The notes below the pieces were generated by a model. That model was not told the origin of the DNA. It saw nothing but the letters and a program-made list of their open reading frames with translations, and did no database searches. Shown here piece after piece: positions 41,756-51,040 of a stretch of DNA of 64,000 bases. The stretch's first letter is position 1. Each line of letters starts with the position of its first letter. Made by a program: the position numbers and the translations under genes. Origin of the DNA: Candidatus Thiothrix anitrata (GTDB lineage: Bacteria; Pseudomonadota; Gammaproteobacteria; Thiotrichales; Thiotrichaceae); NCBI RefSeq assembly GCF_017901155.1, contig NZ_CP072800.1, positions 248,001 through 312,000 of the forward strand. Direction: 5' to 3'.

Positions 41756-42292
41756 ATGCTACTAACATTCTCCCGCACCGTTGACGCGATAAACGCTAAG
41801 TTCGGGCAACTCGCCAACGTCCTAATCCTGCTCGCCTGCGTCGTCAGTGCAGGCAACGCCATCCTACGTTACAGCCTCGACATCAGCGACAACTGGCCGC
41901 TGGAATTACAGTGGTACTTATTCGGTGCTGCGGTAATGCTGGGCGCATCCCACACACTCGCGCAAAACGGGCATGTGCGCGTTGACATCATTTACGGCAA
42001 TGTTTCCGACCGCACCCGCTTGTATATCGACATTTTCGGCTTGCTGTTGTTCCTATTACCTGCCTGCACCTTGTTTGCTTGGCTGTCATGGAAAACGTTG
42101 TTTCTGCCTTCGTGGGATATTCTGGAACATTCCAGCAATTCCGGCGGCTTACCGCGCTACCCGATCAAATTCATGCTACCGCTCGGCTTCGGCTTACTGG
42201 TTCTGCAAGGCTTGTCAGAGCTGGTGAAACGCTTTGCCGCCCTCAACGGCACACTGAAACTTGACACCCACTACGAGAAACCTGCGCAATGA
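41756..42292 (+). CDS. dctQ: TRAP transporter small permease
   Basis: A 178-residue protein with four hydrophobic segments (starting LANVLILLACVVSAGNAIL, LQWYLFGAAVMLGASHTLA, FGLLLFLLPACTLFAWLSW and LPLGFGLLVLQGLSELV), as expected for DctQ. The ELQWYLFGAAVMLGASHTL block is typical. It pairs with DctM in the membrane. The only ribosome-like site is the G run at the end of repeat copy B. It overlaps dctM by four bases (ATGA). Confidence 0.92.
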   Translation: MLLTFSRTVDAINAKFGQLANVLILLACVVSAGNAILRYSLDISDNWPLELQWYLFGAAVMLGASHTLAQNGHVRVDIIYGNVSDRTRLYIDIFGLLLFLLPACTLFAWLSWKTLFLPSWDILEHSSNSGGLPRYPIKFMLPLGFGLLVLQGLSELVKRFAALNGTLKLDTHYEKPAQ

Positions 42293-43875
42293 TTACCTTG
42301 GAAATGATGCCCTTGCTCATGTTCGCGGGGCTGGTGTTGTTCATGCTGGTCGGCTTCCCAGTGGCGTTCTCACTGATGGCGGTTGGGCTGTTTTTTGGCT
42401 TTATTTCGATTGAAATGGGCTTTTTCACCCTGCCGTTTTTGCAGGCCATTCCGCAGCGGATTTTTGGCAGCGTGATTGCCAACGAGTTATTGCTGGCGAT
42501 ACCGTTTTTCACGTTTATGGGCGCGGTACTGGAACGTAGCCGCCTTGCCGAAGACATGCTCGATTCAATGGGGCAACTGTTTGGGCGGGTACACGGTGGC
42601 TTGGGTTATTCGGTGATTCTGGTGAGCTTTGTGCTGGGGGCAATTACTGGCACTGTCGCTGCGCAAGTGATTGCGATGGCAATGATTTCCTTGCCCATTA
42701 TGATGCGCTACCGCTACAACATGCGTTACACCACGGGCGTATTGGCGGCTTCAGGCACGATTGCGCAAATTGTGCCGCCGTCACTGGTGTTGATCATTAT
42801 GGCGGATCAGTTGAAAACACCAACCGCGAGTGCCGATGTCGGCAGCATGTATTTAGCCGCATGGATTCCCGCCATGCTGCAAATCGGCTTATTCATGGCA
42901 TACACTTTTTTACTCACCCGCATTCGCCCCGATTGGTTGCCGCCGATTCCCGAAAACGAAATCACGCTAAAGGGCACTGCTCTGTTGAAGAAAGCTTTGC
43001 TCGGCATTATTCCCACGGCGGTACTGATTTTTTTGGTACTCGGTACGATTATGCTCGGTATTGCCACCCCGACCGAATCCGGTGCAATGGGGGCAATGGG
43101 GGCGGTATTGCTGGCATATTGGCGGCGCAAACAGCTCGGCGGTACGGCAGAGTGGTGGAGTTTAATCAAGCAAGCGTATAGAAATACTGCTCGGATTACC
43201 TCAATGGTCATTTTCATCCTGATTGGGGCAACCACGTTTTCGGTGGTGTTCCAAGGCGTGGATGGTGGGCATTGGGTCGAAAGCCTGTTCTCGGATTTGC
43301 CCGGTGGCTGGATTAGCTTCTTAATTATCGTCAATCTGTTTATTTTCTTTTTGGCATTCTTCCTCGATTTCTTTGAAATTGTGTTTATTCTCGTACCATT
43401 GCTTGCGCCTGTTGCCCAGAAAATCCTCACACCGGTATTGATGACAATGGGCTTCAGTGAGCCTGCTGCTGCCACTGCCGCGCTGGTGTGGTTTGGCATT
43501 ATTTTGAGCGTAAACATTCAAATGTCATTCATGCACCCGCCGTTTGGCTTCGCCCTGTTTTACTTGCGCGGGGTTGCGCCCAAAGAAGTGAAAAGCAGCG
43601 ATATTTATTGGGGGGCAGTGCCGTGGGTCGGTTTGCAAATGATCATGACGGTCATTGTGATGTTCTCGCCGGGGTTAGTGACAACGTTTTTGGATAAGGG
43701 CAAAGCCCCGGTTGAACAAAGCCAAGAACTCAACTTCCAGATGGAAAGCAATCAACCAGCGGTTAGCTCAGGTAGTGGGGAAATCCAGTTCAACTTGGAT
43801 GGGCAAACTCCGGTACAAACACCAGAGCCAGCCAAAAAGGATAGTAACGAGCTGAATTTCCAGTTGGATAAGTAA
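42289..43875 (+). CDS. dctM: TRAP transporter large permease with C-terminal tail
   Basis: A 528-residue polytopic permease with about 12 membrane segments. Blocks LFVLVGFPVAF-like near residue 20, GTVAAQVIAMAMISLPIMMR, SGTIAQIVPPSLVLIIMAD and ATPTESGAMGAMGAVLLAYW are characteristic of the sodium-driven DctM subunit. The last 50 residues, after LVTTFLDKGKAP, are an unusual hydrophilic tail with three related motifs (QELNFQME, EIQFNLDG, ELNFQLDK). I know of no family role for this tail. Coupled to dctQ. Confidence 0.92.
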   Translation: MITLEMMPLLMFAGLVLFMLVGFPVAFSLMAVGLFFGFISIEMGFFTLPFLQAIPQRIFGSVIANELLLAIPFFTFMGAVLERSRLAEDMLDSMGQLFGRVHGGLGYSVILVSFVLGAITGTVAAQVIAMAMISLPIMMRYRYNMRYTTGVLAASGTIAQIVPPSLVLIIMADQLKTPTASADVGSMYLAAWIPAMLQIGLFMAYTFLLTRIRPDWLPPIPENEITLKGTALLKKALLGIIPTAVLIFLVLGTIMLGIATPTESGAMGAMGAVLLAYWRRKQLGGTAEWWSLIKQAYRNTARITSMVIFILIGATTFSVVFQGVDGGHWVESLFSDLPGGWISFLIIVNLFIFFLAFFLDFFEIVFILVPLLAPVAQKILTPVLMTMGFSEPAAATAALVWFGIILSVNIQMSFMHPPFGFALFYLRGVAPKEVKSSDIYWGAVPWVGLQMIMTVIVMFSPGLVTTFLDKGKAPVEQSQELNFQMESNQPAVSSGSGEIQFNLDGQTPVQTPEPAKKDSNELNFQLDK

Positions 43876-43883
43876 CCTGACAT

Positions 43884-43922
43884 CAGCACACTGCTACGGT
43901 TTTACCGTAATGCAGTGTGCTG
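43884..43922. terminator. Bidirectional hairpin between dctM and the DUF11 gene
   Basis: CAGCACACTGC pairs with GCAGTGTGCTG, with an inner TACGG/CCGTA pair. It lies between convergent stop codons. The flanks are only moderately T-rich on each strand. Confidence 0.75.
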
Positions 43923-43944
43923 GATACATTTATCACAACATCAA

Positions 43945-46900
43945 CTAATTTATCTTAACGGTCAGATTAATTGTAACCGTTTCACCCGGATTGATGGTTG
44001 GAATACTCCATGTCACCACTCCACCAGCTGTAGAGCCATCATGACTACCCGATGCATCATCACTGATATAACTCAACTCATTGGGTAAAGGGTCGCTGAC
44101 CACAACACCCGTCGCAGAACCAGTACCAAGGTTCTTTACTACTAGGCGATAAACGACCCGATCACCTGAAGCGAGCGAACCGCTAACTGGTGTCCCACTG
44201 ATGGTATAAGCCTCTTTACTCAGCTCAAGGTCAGGTTGTACCGCAGTACTTCCCGAACATGTTGCAGGTGCTGAAATTGTAATGTTACTTAACTGGCACG
44301 ATGCTGACGCACTATCTTGCAGAGTAATGGTTAAATTTCCATTACTTATCGGGAACGTTGTGCTGTTATCCGGGACTCGTTGTGCTGAGCCATATGCGAC
44401 ACCCGCTGCGGTGATGTCGCCAGATACAGAGTAACTGCCTGACAGGTTATTCCCCAAAGGGTTGGTTGTAACAGTAAACACATCATCCAATGGGTCAGTA
44501 GTTCCCGAATCTAGACATGCAGTTACAACGTTTGCTGTTGTAATAGCGCAATCTTGTTCATTGCTGACATTAACGGTCGCGCCACTGCCATCGACAGAAA
44601 TATTAGTCATATTTGCCGCAGGAGTAACTAATGAATACCCAGCTTGGGCAGTTTCGGTAATAGTGTAGCTACATGCGGAAGCACCGATATTGGTAGGCAC
44701 TTGCCATGTGGTAGCATTTCCACCAGCAGCTGGGGCAGTAACAATTAAACTAGGAGCAACATGGGTTAAGCAATCTGCCGGGCTACTACCCGCCAATGAC
44801 AAAGTGAACTCCCAATCCAGCGGAGCCGCACTGCCCGTCAGGGTTTTAACAACCTGAAGTGGTACAAGTGTAACCGCCGCAGTTGAACTCACTACCACCG
44901 TATCGGAACAATCATTGTTGTTTTCATTCAATTCACTAACATTGCTGTCTGGATCAATACGGCACAGACCTCCTGTCGGATTTACGAGACTTCCTTCGAC
45001 ACTTGGCGTAACACTGAAAACAACGTCCATATTTCCGATTGTGCCATCCATCGTTACATCACCACCAGCAGCAATACAAGTCAGGACATTACTTGCAATA
45101 GAACAATTAACAATACCGGTAACACCAGCATTAACAATGACCGACGGAGTACCGTAAACAACTCCCGTAGGTAAAACATCCCGTAATATTGTTTGATTTG
45201 CGGCAAAGGTAACATCGTCACCTCCAATAGAGGTCATATTGATACTCCAGTTAAAGCTACCGCTGCTTAACACGAAGGAATCATTAGTATCATTGGTTTT
45301 ATTTACCACCAAGTCCTGACCGGGTTTTACAATAATACCTACTTTATTAGGCTCAGCCGGGGTCAGATAGGTGTGTGTAGCTGCTGATGTTGTTTGCCGG
45401 TCAGCAGTGTGGGCAAAGCTATTCCATGCAGGGTGAAAGTCACCACCATTTGCTGGGTCTGGCGTAACGGGGGCATTCAGCGGAGCTTTCATTGGAACTT
45501 TAAATCGGTAGGTATGACCGGGTAGGAATTTGTTACCATCTCTCCAACCATAAATGCGGAAACCAGTTACTGTTGATGGATCAGCCGGTAAGGTGCTATA
45601 TGTTGCATCACAGCCAGATGAAGGATTCCCCGGACTATTTAATTCATTACAGGGGGTCGCAGCGGTTGTATATTCAATGCTAAAGCTGGTATTTGGCAAG
45701 ATTGGAATATTGTTATAATCATTAGCACTATCAAAAGTAACCGCGCCAGTTAAAGTCGGCTGCCATTCTGAAAGTCTTGGTATTGATCTACCTGAAGGAC
45801 TCACGCCTATATCACCGACTCTAGGTAGCTCATCATACAAAATATATTCATCCAGATTGGCGTTTCCTGCATTAGTAAACTCAAGCAGATAGGTGAAATC
45901 ACCATTATTTACAGTTTGGGCAACGCAAGGGTGAGCCGTATAGCTAGATGGATAACCTTCACATTCTGTATCAGCAACTGCTGGCGTTGAGTTTGGGTCA
46001 TCAATATTCAACAAACTCGGTGCGCCCTTGACATATTTTTTACCCGCTAACGCATAGCTCGCCGGAACGGTAGGAGTAGAAATACGGTCATCACACGCGC
46101 CAACACTAAACTGATCCGCCAAGATCGAAGGAACTCCTGTCGCAAAACCACCCGGACAGTCAAAGTCATCACGCATAGACGCATAAACAGTATTGGACAA
46201 GCTACCAGGTGGAACCGTTGCCCCAATGTTTACTTTAATTACTTCAATTAACGAACCCATGCCGTCATCAAACTCCCAATGAAACGGGTTGGATCCTGGC
46301 GGAGAATTGACATAACTGAACGCGCCTAATGGCGGTGTTTGCCCCCAAGTAAACCGTAATAGCTGACGACCTGAACCTTCGTAGTTATCAATCACCTCCA
46401 AATTAGCACCGGGATTTCCATTCGGTGTACTCTCTTGAACCCAACCCGCAAAAGTTATGCCCGTAGGCAACAAATCCACAATTACGGGATTGACAATGGG
46501 CGCACCGGATAAAGCCCCAGATGAACTTTGACTATGTGTCAGCGTAAATATGTAATCAAATTGATTTCCCGTTGGAGAACCGGAAACACCCTTAGAAATG
46601 TTCATAACTGCCAAATCTGCGTAGGGGCTACCACTTGAAAGAGTTGAGCAATCTGGTATCAACCAAGCTGTTGCAATATCAGACTCAGACCATGCAGAAC
46701 CATTGGTTGTACCGCTTGAATCTATCCCAAACGAAACTGTGTTTTTCGGATCAGTATATGCCCCACTGGGGAAACTGATTTCGATACTGCGAGTGACACA
46801 TTGTTCTGTATCACTTGCCTGTCCACTGTACAAAGTATTTAGATTAAGAATCCCCAAATTCCAAGTAATTGTATTGCCCGATATGCTACCTCCATCAGCA

Positions 46901-47568
46901 TCAACGACACTATCAAACCCTGAAGGCAGGGTAACTTGCATCGTCGCATTTTGTAGATCGCTGTTACCGGTTTTCTTTGAGGAACAGATTTCAACATCAA
47001 GCAAAACAGTCTCATCTTGGTTATGACAAGTCCCCCCCGTCACCGCAATATTGCTAAACCATACGCCATTGACTGGAGGTGGGGTCAAACCATTGTTAGT
47101 TGTAACGGTTTTACTTGCAGTTAAGGTATGTGGCACACCATCCGGCCCACTAGATATGGTAGACGTAAAAAGATTAGTGATTGTTGTACCATCAGGTGGG
47201 GGCGACAATGGGTTGCCAGCCTGTCCGGTAATGTTTATCTGGTAAGTATCTCCACCGTTAAAGGGTGACTTTGAAATACTGATATTCCCGGTGCTGCATG
47301 AGTTCACCGTATATCCAGGCGGTGCAGTACATACAGGGTTATATAACAATGAGTTATTCGGTCCAGTAATCGTGAGTGTTCCACAACCACCCGTAATTGC
47401 AGTGCAGGCACCGCTCAAGGTATATGTCAAGGTACTCCCTGGGGCAACGGATGCCGCAGAACCTGACATGGAGAAACTTTGATAACCGTCGGCATATACC
47501 CGACTTGACGAGCTTACCGCCGCAAAAAATAGGAGTATCAGCAAACCAACTATAGCTTTATTACGCAT
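43945..47568 (-). CDS. Very large secreted DUF11-type surface protein
   Basis: About 1207 residues. Signal peptide MRNKAIVGLLILLFFAAVSSSSRVYA. The rest is beta-rich and acidic, with several DUF11/CARDB-like repeats (LAVMNISKGVSGSPTGNQFDYIFTLTHS; VVNKTNDTNDSFVLSSG; LQVVKTLTGSAAPLDWEFTL), a cysteine-bounded module near residue 1030 (CAITTANVVTACLDSG ... APATCSGS) shared with the protein at 32658-35483, and a final DUF11 domain ending INLTVKIN. Probably an adhesin or sheath component. Codons are more A/T-rich than in neighbouring genes, which may reflect transfer. ATG 47568 starts the signal peptide; TTG 47580 would add four residues. Confidence 0.85.
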   Translation of the reverse strand: MRNKAIVGLLILLFFAAVSSSSRVYADGYQSFSMSGSAASVAPGSTLTYTLSGACTAITGGCGTLTITGPNNSLLYNPVCTAPPGYTVNSCSTGNISISKSPFNGGDTYQINITGQAGNPLSPPPDGTTITNLFTSTISSGPDGVPHTLTASKTVTTNNGLTPPPVNGVWFSNIAVTGGTCHNQDETVLLDVEICSSKKTGNSDLQNATMQVTLPSGFDSVVDADGGSISGNTITWNLGILNLNTLYSGQASDTEQCVTRSIEISFPSGAYTDPKNTVSFGIDSSGTTNGSAWSESDIATAWLIPDCSTLSSGSPYADLAVMNISKGVSGSPTGNQFDYIFTLTHSQSSSGALSGAPIVNPVIVDLLPTGITFAGWVQESTPNGNPGANLEVIDNYEGSGRQLLRFTWGQTPPLGAFSYVNSPPGSNPFHWEFDDGMGSLIEVIKVNIGATVPPGSLSNTVYASMRDDFDCPGGFATGVPSILADQFSVGACDDRISTPTVPASYALAGKKYVKGAPSLLNIDDPNSTPAVADTECEGYPSSYTAHPCVAQTVNNGDFTYLLEFTNAGNANLDEYILYDELPRVGDIGVSPSGRSIPRLSEWQPTLTGAVTFDSANDYNNIPILPNTSFSIEYTTAATPCNELNSPGNPSSGCDATYSTLPADPSTVTGFRIYGWRDGNKFLPGHTYRFKVPMKAPLNAPVTPDPANGGDFHPAWNSFAHTADRQTTSAATHTYLTPAEPNKVGIIVKPGQDLVVNKTNDTNDSFVLSSGSFNWSINMTSIGGDDVTFAANQTILRDVLPTGVVYGTPSVIVNAGVTGIVNCSIASNVLTCIAAGGDVTMDGTIGNMDVVFSVTPSVEGSLVNPTGGLCRIDPDSNVSELNENNNDCSDTVVVSSTAAVTLVPLQVVKTLTGSAAPLDWEFTLSLAGSSPADCLTHVAPSLIVTAPAAGGNATTWQVPTNIGASACSYTITETAQAGYSLVTPAANMTNISVDGSGATVNVSNEQDCAITTANVVTACLDSGTTDPLDDVFTVTTNPLGNNLSGSYSVSGDITAAGVAYGSAQRVPDNSTTFPISNGNLTITLQDSASASCQLSNITISAPATCSGSTAVQPDLELSKEAYTISGTPVSGSLASGDRVVYRLVVKNLGTGSATGVVVSDPLPNELSYISDDASGSHDGSTAGGVVTWSIPTINPGETVTINLTVKIN

Positions 47569-47754
47569 ATCGCTACACAATCCCCACAGCGTATTTGTTA
47601 TTTATTTAATCTTATGCCTAGAATAACACGGTTTATCTAAGATGGTAACCGCCGTCTACAACATAAAATACCACTTCGCTATCCAGCAGCGTTGCCAATG
47701 CTACCGGGCATTTCTATGCCGACGAAAGCCCAATGATGGAAATACTAGGCAAAA

Positions 47755-48099
47755 TCACCCACACCCAACCATCCCCAATGGCTGGGCACAGGACAAACTC
47801 GCCCTATCTTCCCTGAACAATGCTTCCGCATCAGCCCCCGCTTGCAAACCTGCTAACACCTGAGCAACCCAAGCTGGCAAATCAGCCATCAAACGGTAAT
47901 GAACCCATAACCCTGCCTTACGGTCTTGCAGCAAACCGCTTTCACGCAATACGGCCAAATGCCGGGAAATTTTTGGTTGCGCCAAACTCAACGCTTGCGT
48001 CAGTTCGCAGACGCAACGTTCTTCCCCGTTCACCAACAACATCAAGATACGTAAACGCGTCTGATCAGACAGGGCTTTGGTTAAATCTTCAAGTAGCAT
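47755..48099 (-). CDS. arsR: ArsR/SmtB-family repressor
   Basis: A 114-residue winged-helix repressor (LTKALSDQTRLRILMLLV; recognition helix LAQPKISRHLAVLRESGL). The arsenite site of E. coli ArsR (C-x-C-x-x-C) is represented here by ERCVCELTQ; the two cysteines needed for sensing are kept and the third is absent. Further cysteines lie at the C-terminus (SLSCAQ, VGCG). ATG 48099 gives a normal ArsR length. It overlaps arsJ by 11 bases and is last in a GAPDH-arsJ-arsR operon. The 186 bases between its stop and the DUF11 gene contain no gene I can support. Confidence 0.9.
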   Translation of the reverse strand: MLLEDLTKALSDQTRLRILMLLVNGEERCVCELTQALSLAQPKISRHLAVLRESGLLQDRKAGLWVHYRLMADLPAWVAQVLAGLQAGADAEALFREDRASLSCAQPLGMVGCG

Positions 48100-49288
48100 G
48101 TTCCGTTCCGATGGGTAAACGCAGTGATAACAACAAAGCCACCAGTATAAACCCGGCAGAGATCCACAAACAGCCTTCCAGCCCGTATTGTTGATACGAC
48201 CAGCCAGACAGTATCGTTCCCACCAGTCTCCCTCCGGCATTTGCCATGTAATAAAACCCAACTTTCAAAGCCACCTTGTCATGATCAGCATAGGCCAGAA
48301 TCAGGTAAGAATGCAGCGCGGAATTGATTGCAAACACTACCCCGAATGCCAGCAACCCCGCGACCAGCACAGTTCCGGCATCCCAACCCTGCCCTAGTGC
48401 CAAAGCAATACCCGCCGGAATCAACAACAGTACCAATGCCCAAAATTGCACCGCACCCGCATCTGGCGCATGGGCCTTTAACCCCAGCAAAACCGGCGCA
48501 CTGGCTTGCACAATACCGTAACCAATCACCCAAGTTGCCATAAACGTACCAACTTGCACGTAACTCCAGCCCAACACCCCGGACATGAATACCGGTACTG
48601 CCACCACAAACCACACATCCCGCGCCCCAAACAAGAAAAACCGTGCGGCTGACAGCCAGTTAATCGGCGCACTATTAGCAAACACTTGGGAAAACTTCGG
48701 TTTGGCTTTGGACTTGCCGATTTCCTCTGGTAATAACGTCAGTGTCACTAAGGTCACAGCAAACAAACCACCCGCGAGTATCAACAGGGCATCTTGAAAA
48801 CCGACAAGCTGTAACAAGGCAGCACCAAGGAAAAAACCCGCACCTTTCAGCGCATTTTTTGAGCCGGTCAGGACAGCGACCCAACGGAACAAGCGGTTAT
48901 TCGCATCTTTGGGCACGAGGGTTTTCACGCTCGCTTTCGCTGACATTTTGTTTAAGTCTTTAGCAACACCCGATAATGCTTGTGCCGCCATCACATAAGG
49001 CACAGAAAGCAGGTAAGTAGGAACAAGCATACCCAACGCTACGATTTGCATTACCATCCCGACATGCATGGTGACATTCAGCCCCATCCGCGCCGCCAGC
49101 CAACCGCCCACCAAATTAGTGATAACACCGAATAATTCATAGAATAAGAACAGCATCGCTACTTGAAACGGCGAATAACCCAACTGGTGGAAATACAACA
49201 CCACCAGCATACGGATCGCACCATCGGTCAGGGTAAACGCCCAGTAACCGCCAGTAACAGTAAGGTAATTACGCAGACCCAGCGACAT
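48089..49288 (-). CDS. arsJ: Organoarsenical efflux MFS permease ArsJ
   Basis: A 399-residue major-facilitator protein with about 11-12 helices. It opens [27 protein letters not shown], and LSGVAKDLNKMSAKASVKTLVP is characteristic of ArsJ. ArsJ exports 1-arseno-3-phosphoglycerate, made when GAPDH uses arsenate in place of phosphate; the product then breaks down outside the cell. The GAPDH gene directly upstream overlaps it by one base (TAATG), strongly supporting this role. Confidence 0.93.
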   Translation of the reverse strand: MSLGLRNYLTVTGGYWAFTLTDGAIRMLVVLYFHQLGYSPFQVAMLFLFYELFGVITNLVGGWLAARMGLNVTMHVGMVMQIVALGMLVPTYLLSVPYVMAAQALSGVAKDLNKMSAKASVKTLVPKDANNRLFRWVAVLTGSKNALKGAGFFLGAALLQLVGFQDALLILAGGLFAVTLVTLTLLPEEIGKSKAKPKFSQVFANSAPINWLSAARFFLFGARDVWFVVAVPVFMSGVLGWSYVQVGTFMATWVIGYGIVQASAPVLLGLKAHAPDAGAVQFWALVLLLIPAGIALALGQGWDAGTVLVAGLLAFGVVFAINSALHSYLILAYADHDKVALKVGFYYMANAGGRLVGTILSGWSYQQYGLEGCLWISAGFILVALLLSLRLPIGTEHAT

Positions 49289-50283
49289 TAGAGGCTTGCC
49301 GCCACTTTTGCCGTCAGTTCCATCATGCGGTTCATATAACCCCATTCATTGTCATACCAAGCATAGATTTTCACCTGAGTACCATCAATCACCATCGTGG
49401 ATGGCGCGTCAATAATGGAGGAACGCGGGTCGCCTTTGTAATCTACTGACACCAAGGGGCGTTCTTCGTAGCCTAAAATACCCTTCAGGTAAGTTTCAGA
49501 GGCTTCCTTGAAATACCCGTTCAGCTCCTCCACCGTCACTTCACGCGCAGCTTCAAACACAAAGTCGGTGAGAGACGCATTCAGCAATGGAATCCGCACC
49601 GCATGACCGTTGAGCTTGCCTTGCAGTTCCGGGAAGATTTTAGTGATCGCTTTAGCAGAACCTGTCGTGGTCGGAATCATCGACTCGCCACACGCCCGTG
49701 CGCGGCGTAAATCCTTGTGGCCTTTGTCAATAATCGTCTGGGTGTTGGTGATATTGTGCAGCGTGGTCATGCAGCCGTGTTTAATACCAACCTTTTCGTG
49801 CATCACCTTGACCACAGGCGCAAGGCAATTGGTAGTACAGGATGCAGCCGTCAGCAGATGATGTTCTTCCGGCTTATACTGGTCATCATTCACGCCGTAA
49901 ACAATGTTCAACGCGCCTTCGACAGGTGCTGCTACGATGACTTTTTTCACACCTTGATCGAAATACGCCTGTAACTGCTCCACCTTGCGGAACTTGCCAG
50001 TGCATTCCAGCACAATGTCGCAGCCTGACCAATCGGTATCCTCAATCGCTTTGTTCGAGGTGTAAGCAACTCGCGTACCGTCAATGCGCATAGTGCTGTC
50101 ATCGGCACTACATTCTGGCTGCCAGATACCCTGCACCGAATCGAATTTCAGCAAATGCGCGGAAGTCGCGGCATTACCTGCGAGTTCATTGACTTGGGTG
50201 AAACTGAATGCCGGGTTGCCCCAAGCAACGCGAATACCCAGCCGCCCCATGCGTCCGAAGCCATTGATGCCGATGTTTGCCAT
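49288..50283 (-). CDS. gap: Glyceraldehyde-3-phosphate dehydrogenase of the ArsJ arsenate-resistance pathway
   Basis: A 331-residue GAPDH: NAD-binding [15 protein letters not shown] at the N-terminus, catalytic [14 protein letters not shown], and [16 protein letters not shown] at the C-terminus. In this operon it is expected to make 1-arseno-3-phosphoglycerate from glyceraldehyde 3-phosphate and arsenate for export by ArsJ. Another, glycolytic GAPDH presumably exists elsewhere in the genome. AGGAACACACA precedes the ATG. The 124-base gap upstream probably holds the arsenic-controlled promoter. Confidence 0.93.
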   Translation of the reverse strand: MANIGINGFGRMGRLGIRVAWGNPAFSFTQVNELAGNAATSAHLLKFDSVQGIWQPECSADDSTMRIDGTRVAYTSNKAIEDTDWSGCDIVLECTGKFRKVEQLQAYFDQGVKKVIVAAPVEGALNIVYGVNDDQYKPEEHHLLTAASCTTNCLAPVVKVMHEKVGIKHGCMTTLHNITNTQTIIDKGHKDLRRARACGESMIPTTTGSAKAITKIFPELQGKLNGHAVRIPLLNASLTDFVFEAAREVTVEELNGYFKEASETYLKGILGYEERPLVSVDYKGDPRSSIIDAPSTMVIDGTQVKIYAWYDNEWGYMNRMMELTAKVAASL

Positions 50284-50407
50284 TGTGTGTTCCTGAAGTG
50301 GTCGAATATGGGCGGGATTATATTCACTTAATCAGATATAGCAAACAGCAATGCAGCACGTCATCAAATATTCATAATCACAGAAACACGCTCAGGTTGA
50401 GATAAGA

Positions 50408-50896
50408 TTACTCACCAAGCAAAGGAGCAGCAGACACGATCATTCCGTCCTCATCTGAGTACAGGTATTGACCCGGTGTGAAGGTGACATCGTGGAAACG
50501 CACCACTTCGTTACGCAAACCCACACCACGCTTGACGCTTTTCAGCGGCAATGTGCCAAGGGCTTTCACGCCAATGTCCATTTGACCAATATCGACGGAA
50601 TCGCGGATCAGACCGTAAACGACGATGCCGTTCCAGCCGTTTTTCACCGCTTTTTCAGCGAGCATATCGCCCAGCAGGGCGCAACGGGTAGAACCACCGC
50701 CGTCAATCACCAGCACTTTGCCCTTGCCATCTTCGGCAGCCAGTTCGCGTACTAGGGAGTTGTCTTCGTAAATCTTAATAGTGACGATTTCGCCAGAGAA
50801 TTTGCTGCGACCACCGTAGTTGTTGAAACCCGGCTGCACCACTTGCAGTGGCTTGTCTTCGTTATCGTCTAAGAGGTCGGCTGTTTTGAATGTCAT
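50408..50896 (-). CDS. rraA: RraA-family protein (RNase E activity regulator/oxo-acid aldolase-like)
   Basis: A 162-residue RraA-family protein. DGGGSTRCALLGDMLAEKA and VVYGLIRDSVDI are family blocks; the R-D pair is shared by the RNase E inhibitor group and the HMG/CHA aldolase group. Without comparison I cannot decide between these roles, but the length and RraA-like spacing favour the regulator. AGGAG precedes ATG 50896. Repeat element copy C lies just upstream, between it and aceA. Confidence 0.85.
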   Translation of the reverse strand: MTFKTADLLDDNEDKPLQVVQPGFNNYGGRSKFSGEIVTIKIYEDNSLVRELAAEDGKGKVLVIDGGGSTRCALLGDMLAEKAVKNGWNGIVVYGLIRDSVDIGQMDIGVKALGTLPLKSVKRGVGLRNEVVRFHDVTFTPGQYLYSDEDGMIVSAAPLLGE

Positions 50897-50922
50897 GGGG
50901 GAATCTCCTGAAAGGTAGATTA

Positions 50923-51029
50923 CCCCCCATCCCCAACCCTTCCCCCGCAAGGGGTGAAGGGAGCAAGAAAGAGGAGGGGGAAACTCTTGTCCCCTCCCCC
51001 CTTGCGGGGGAGGGTTAGGGTGGGGGGGG
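50923..51029 (-). repeat. C/G-rich double-hairpin repeat, copy C (aceA-rraA gap)
   Basis: Read on the minus strand it has the same order as copies A and B: outer arm CCCCCCCCACCCTAA, a CCCTCCCCCGCAAGGGGGGAGG hairpin, a spacer, a second hairpin with CCCCTTGCGGGG, then GGTTGGGGATGGGGGG. It starts 12 bases after the aceA stop and ends 26 bases before the rraA start, so it may act as a terminator or mRNA 3'-end protector for aceA. Confidence 0.85.
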
Positions 51030-51040
51030 TAAGAATGGTC

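Noticed and set aside
42807-43517. 236-residue antisense frame within dctM
   Set aside because: Low-complexity translation opposite a well-supported membrane protein; a shadow of hydrophobic codons.
47581-47754. Possible gene remnant between the DUF11 gene and arsR
   Set aside because: A short stretch in one frame (ATGHFYADESPMMEILGK) looks protein-like, but it is too short and has no start or recognisable family.
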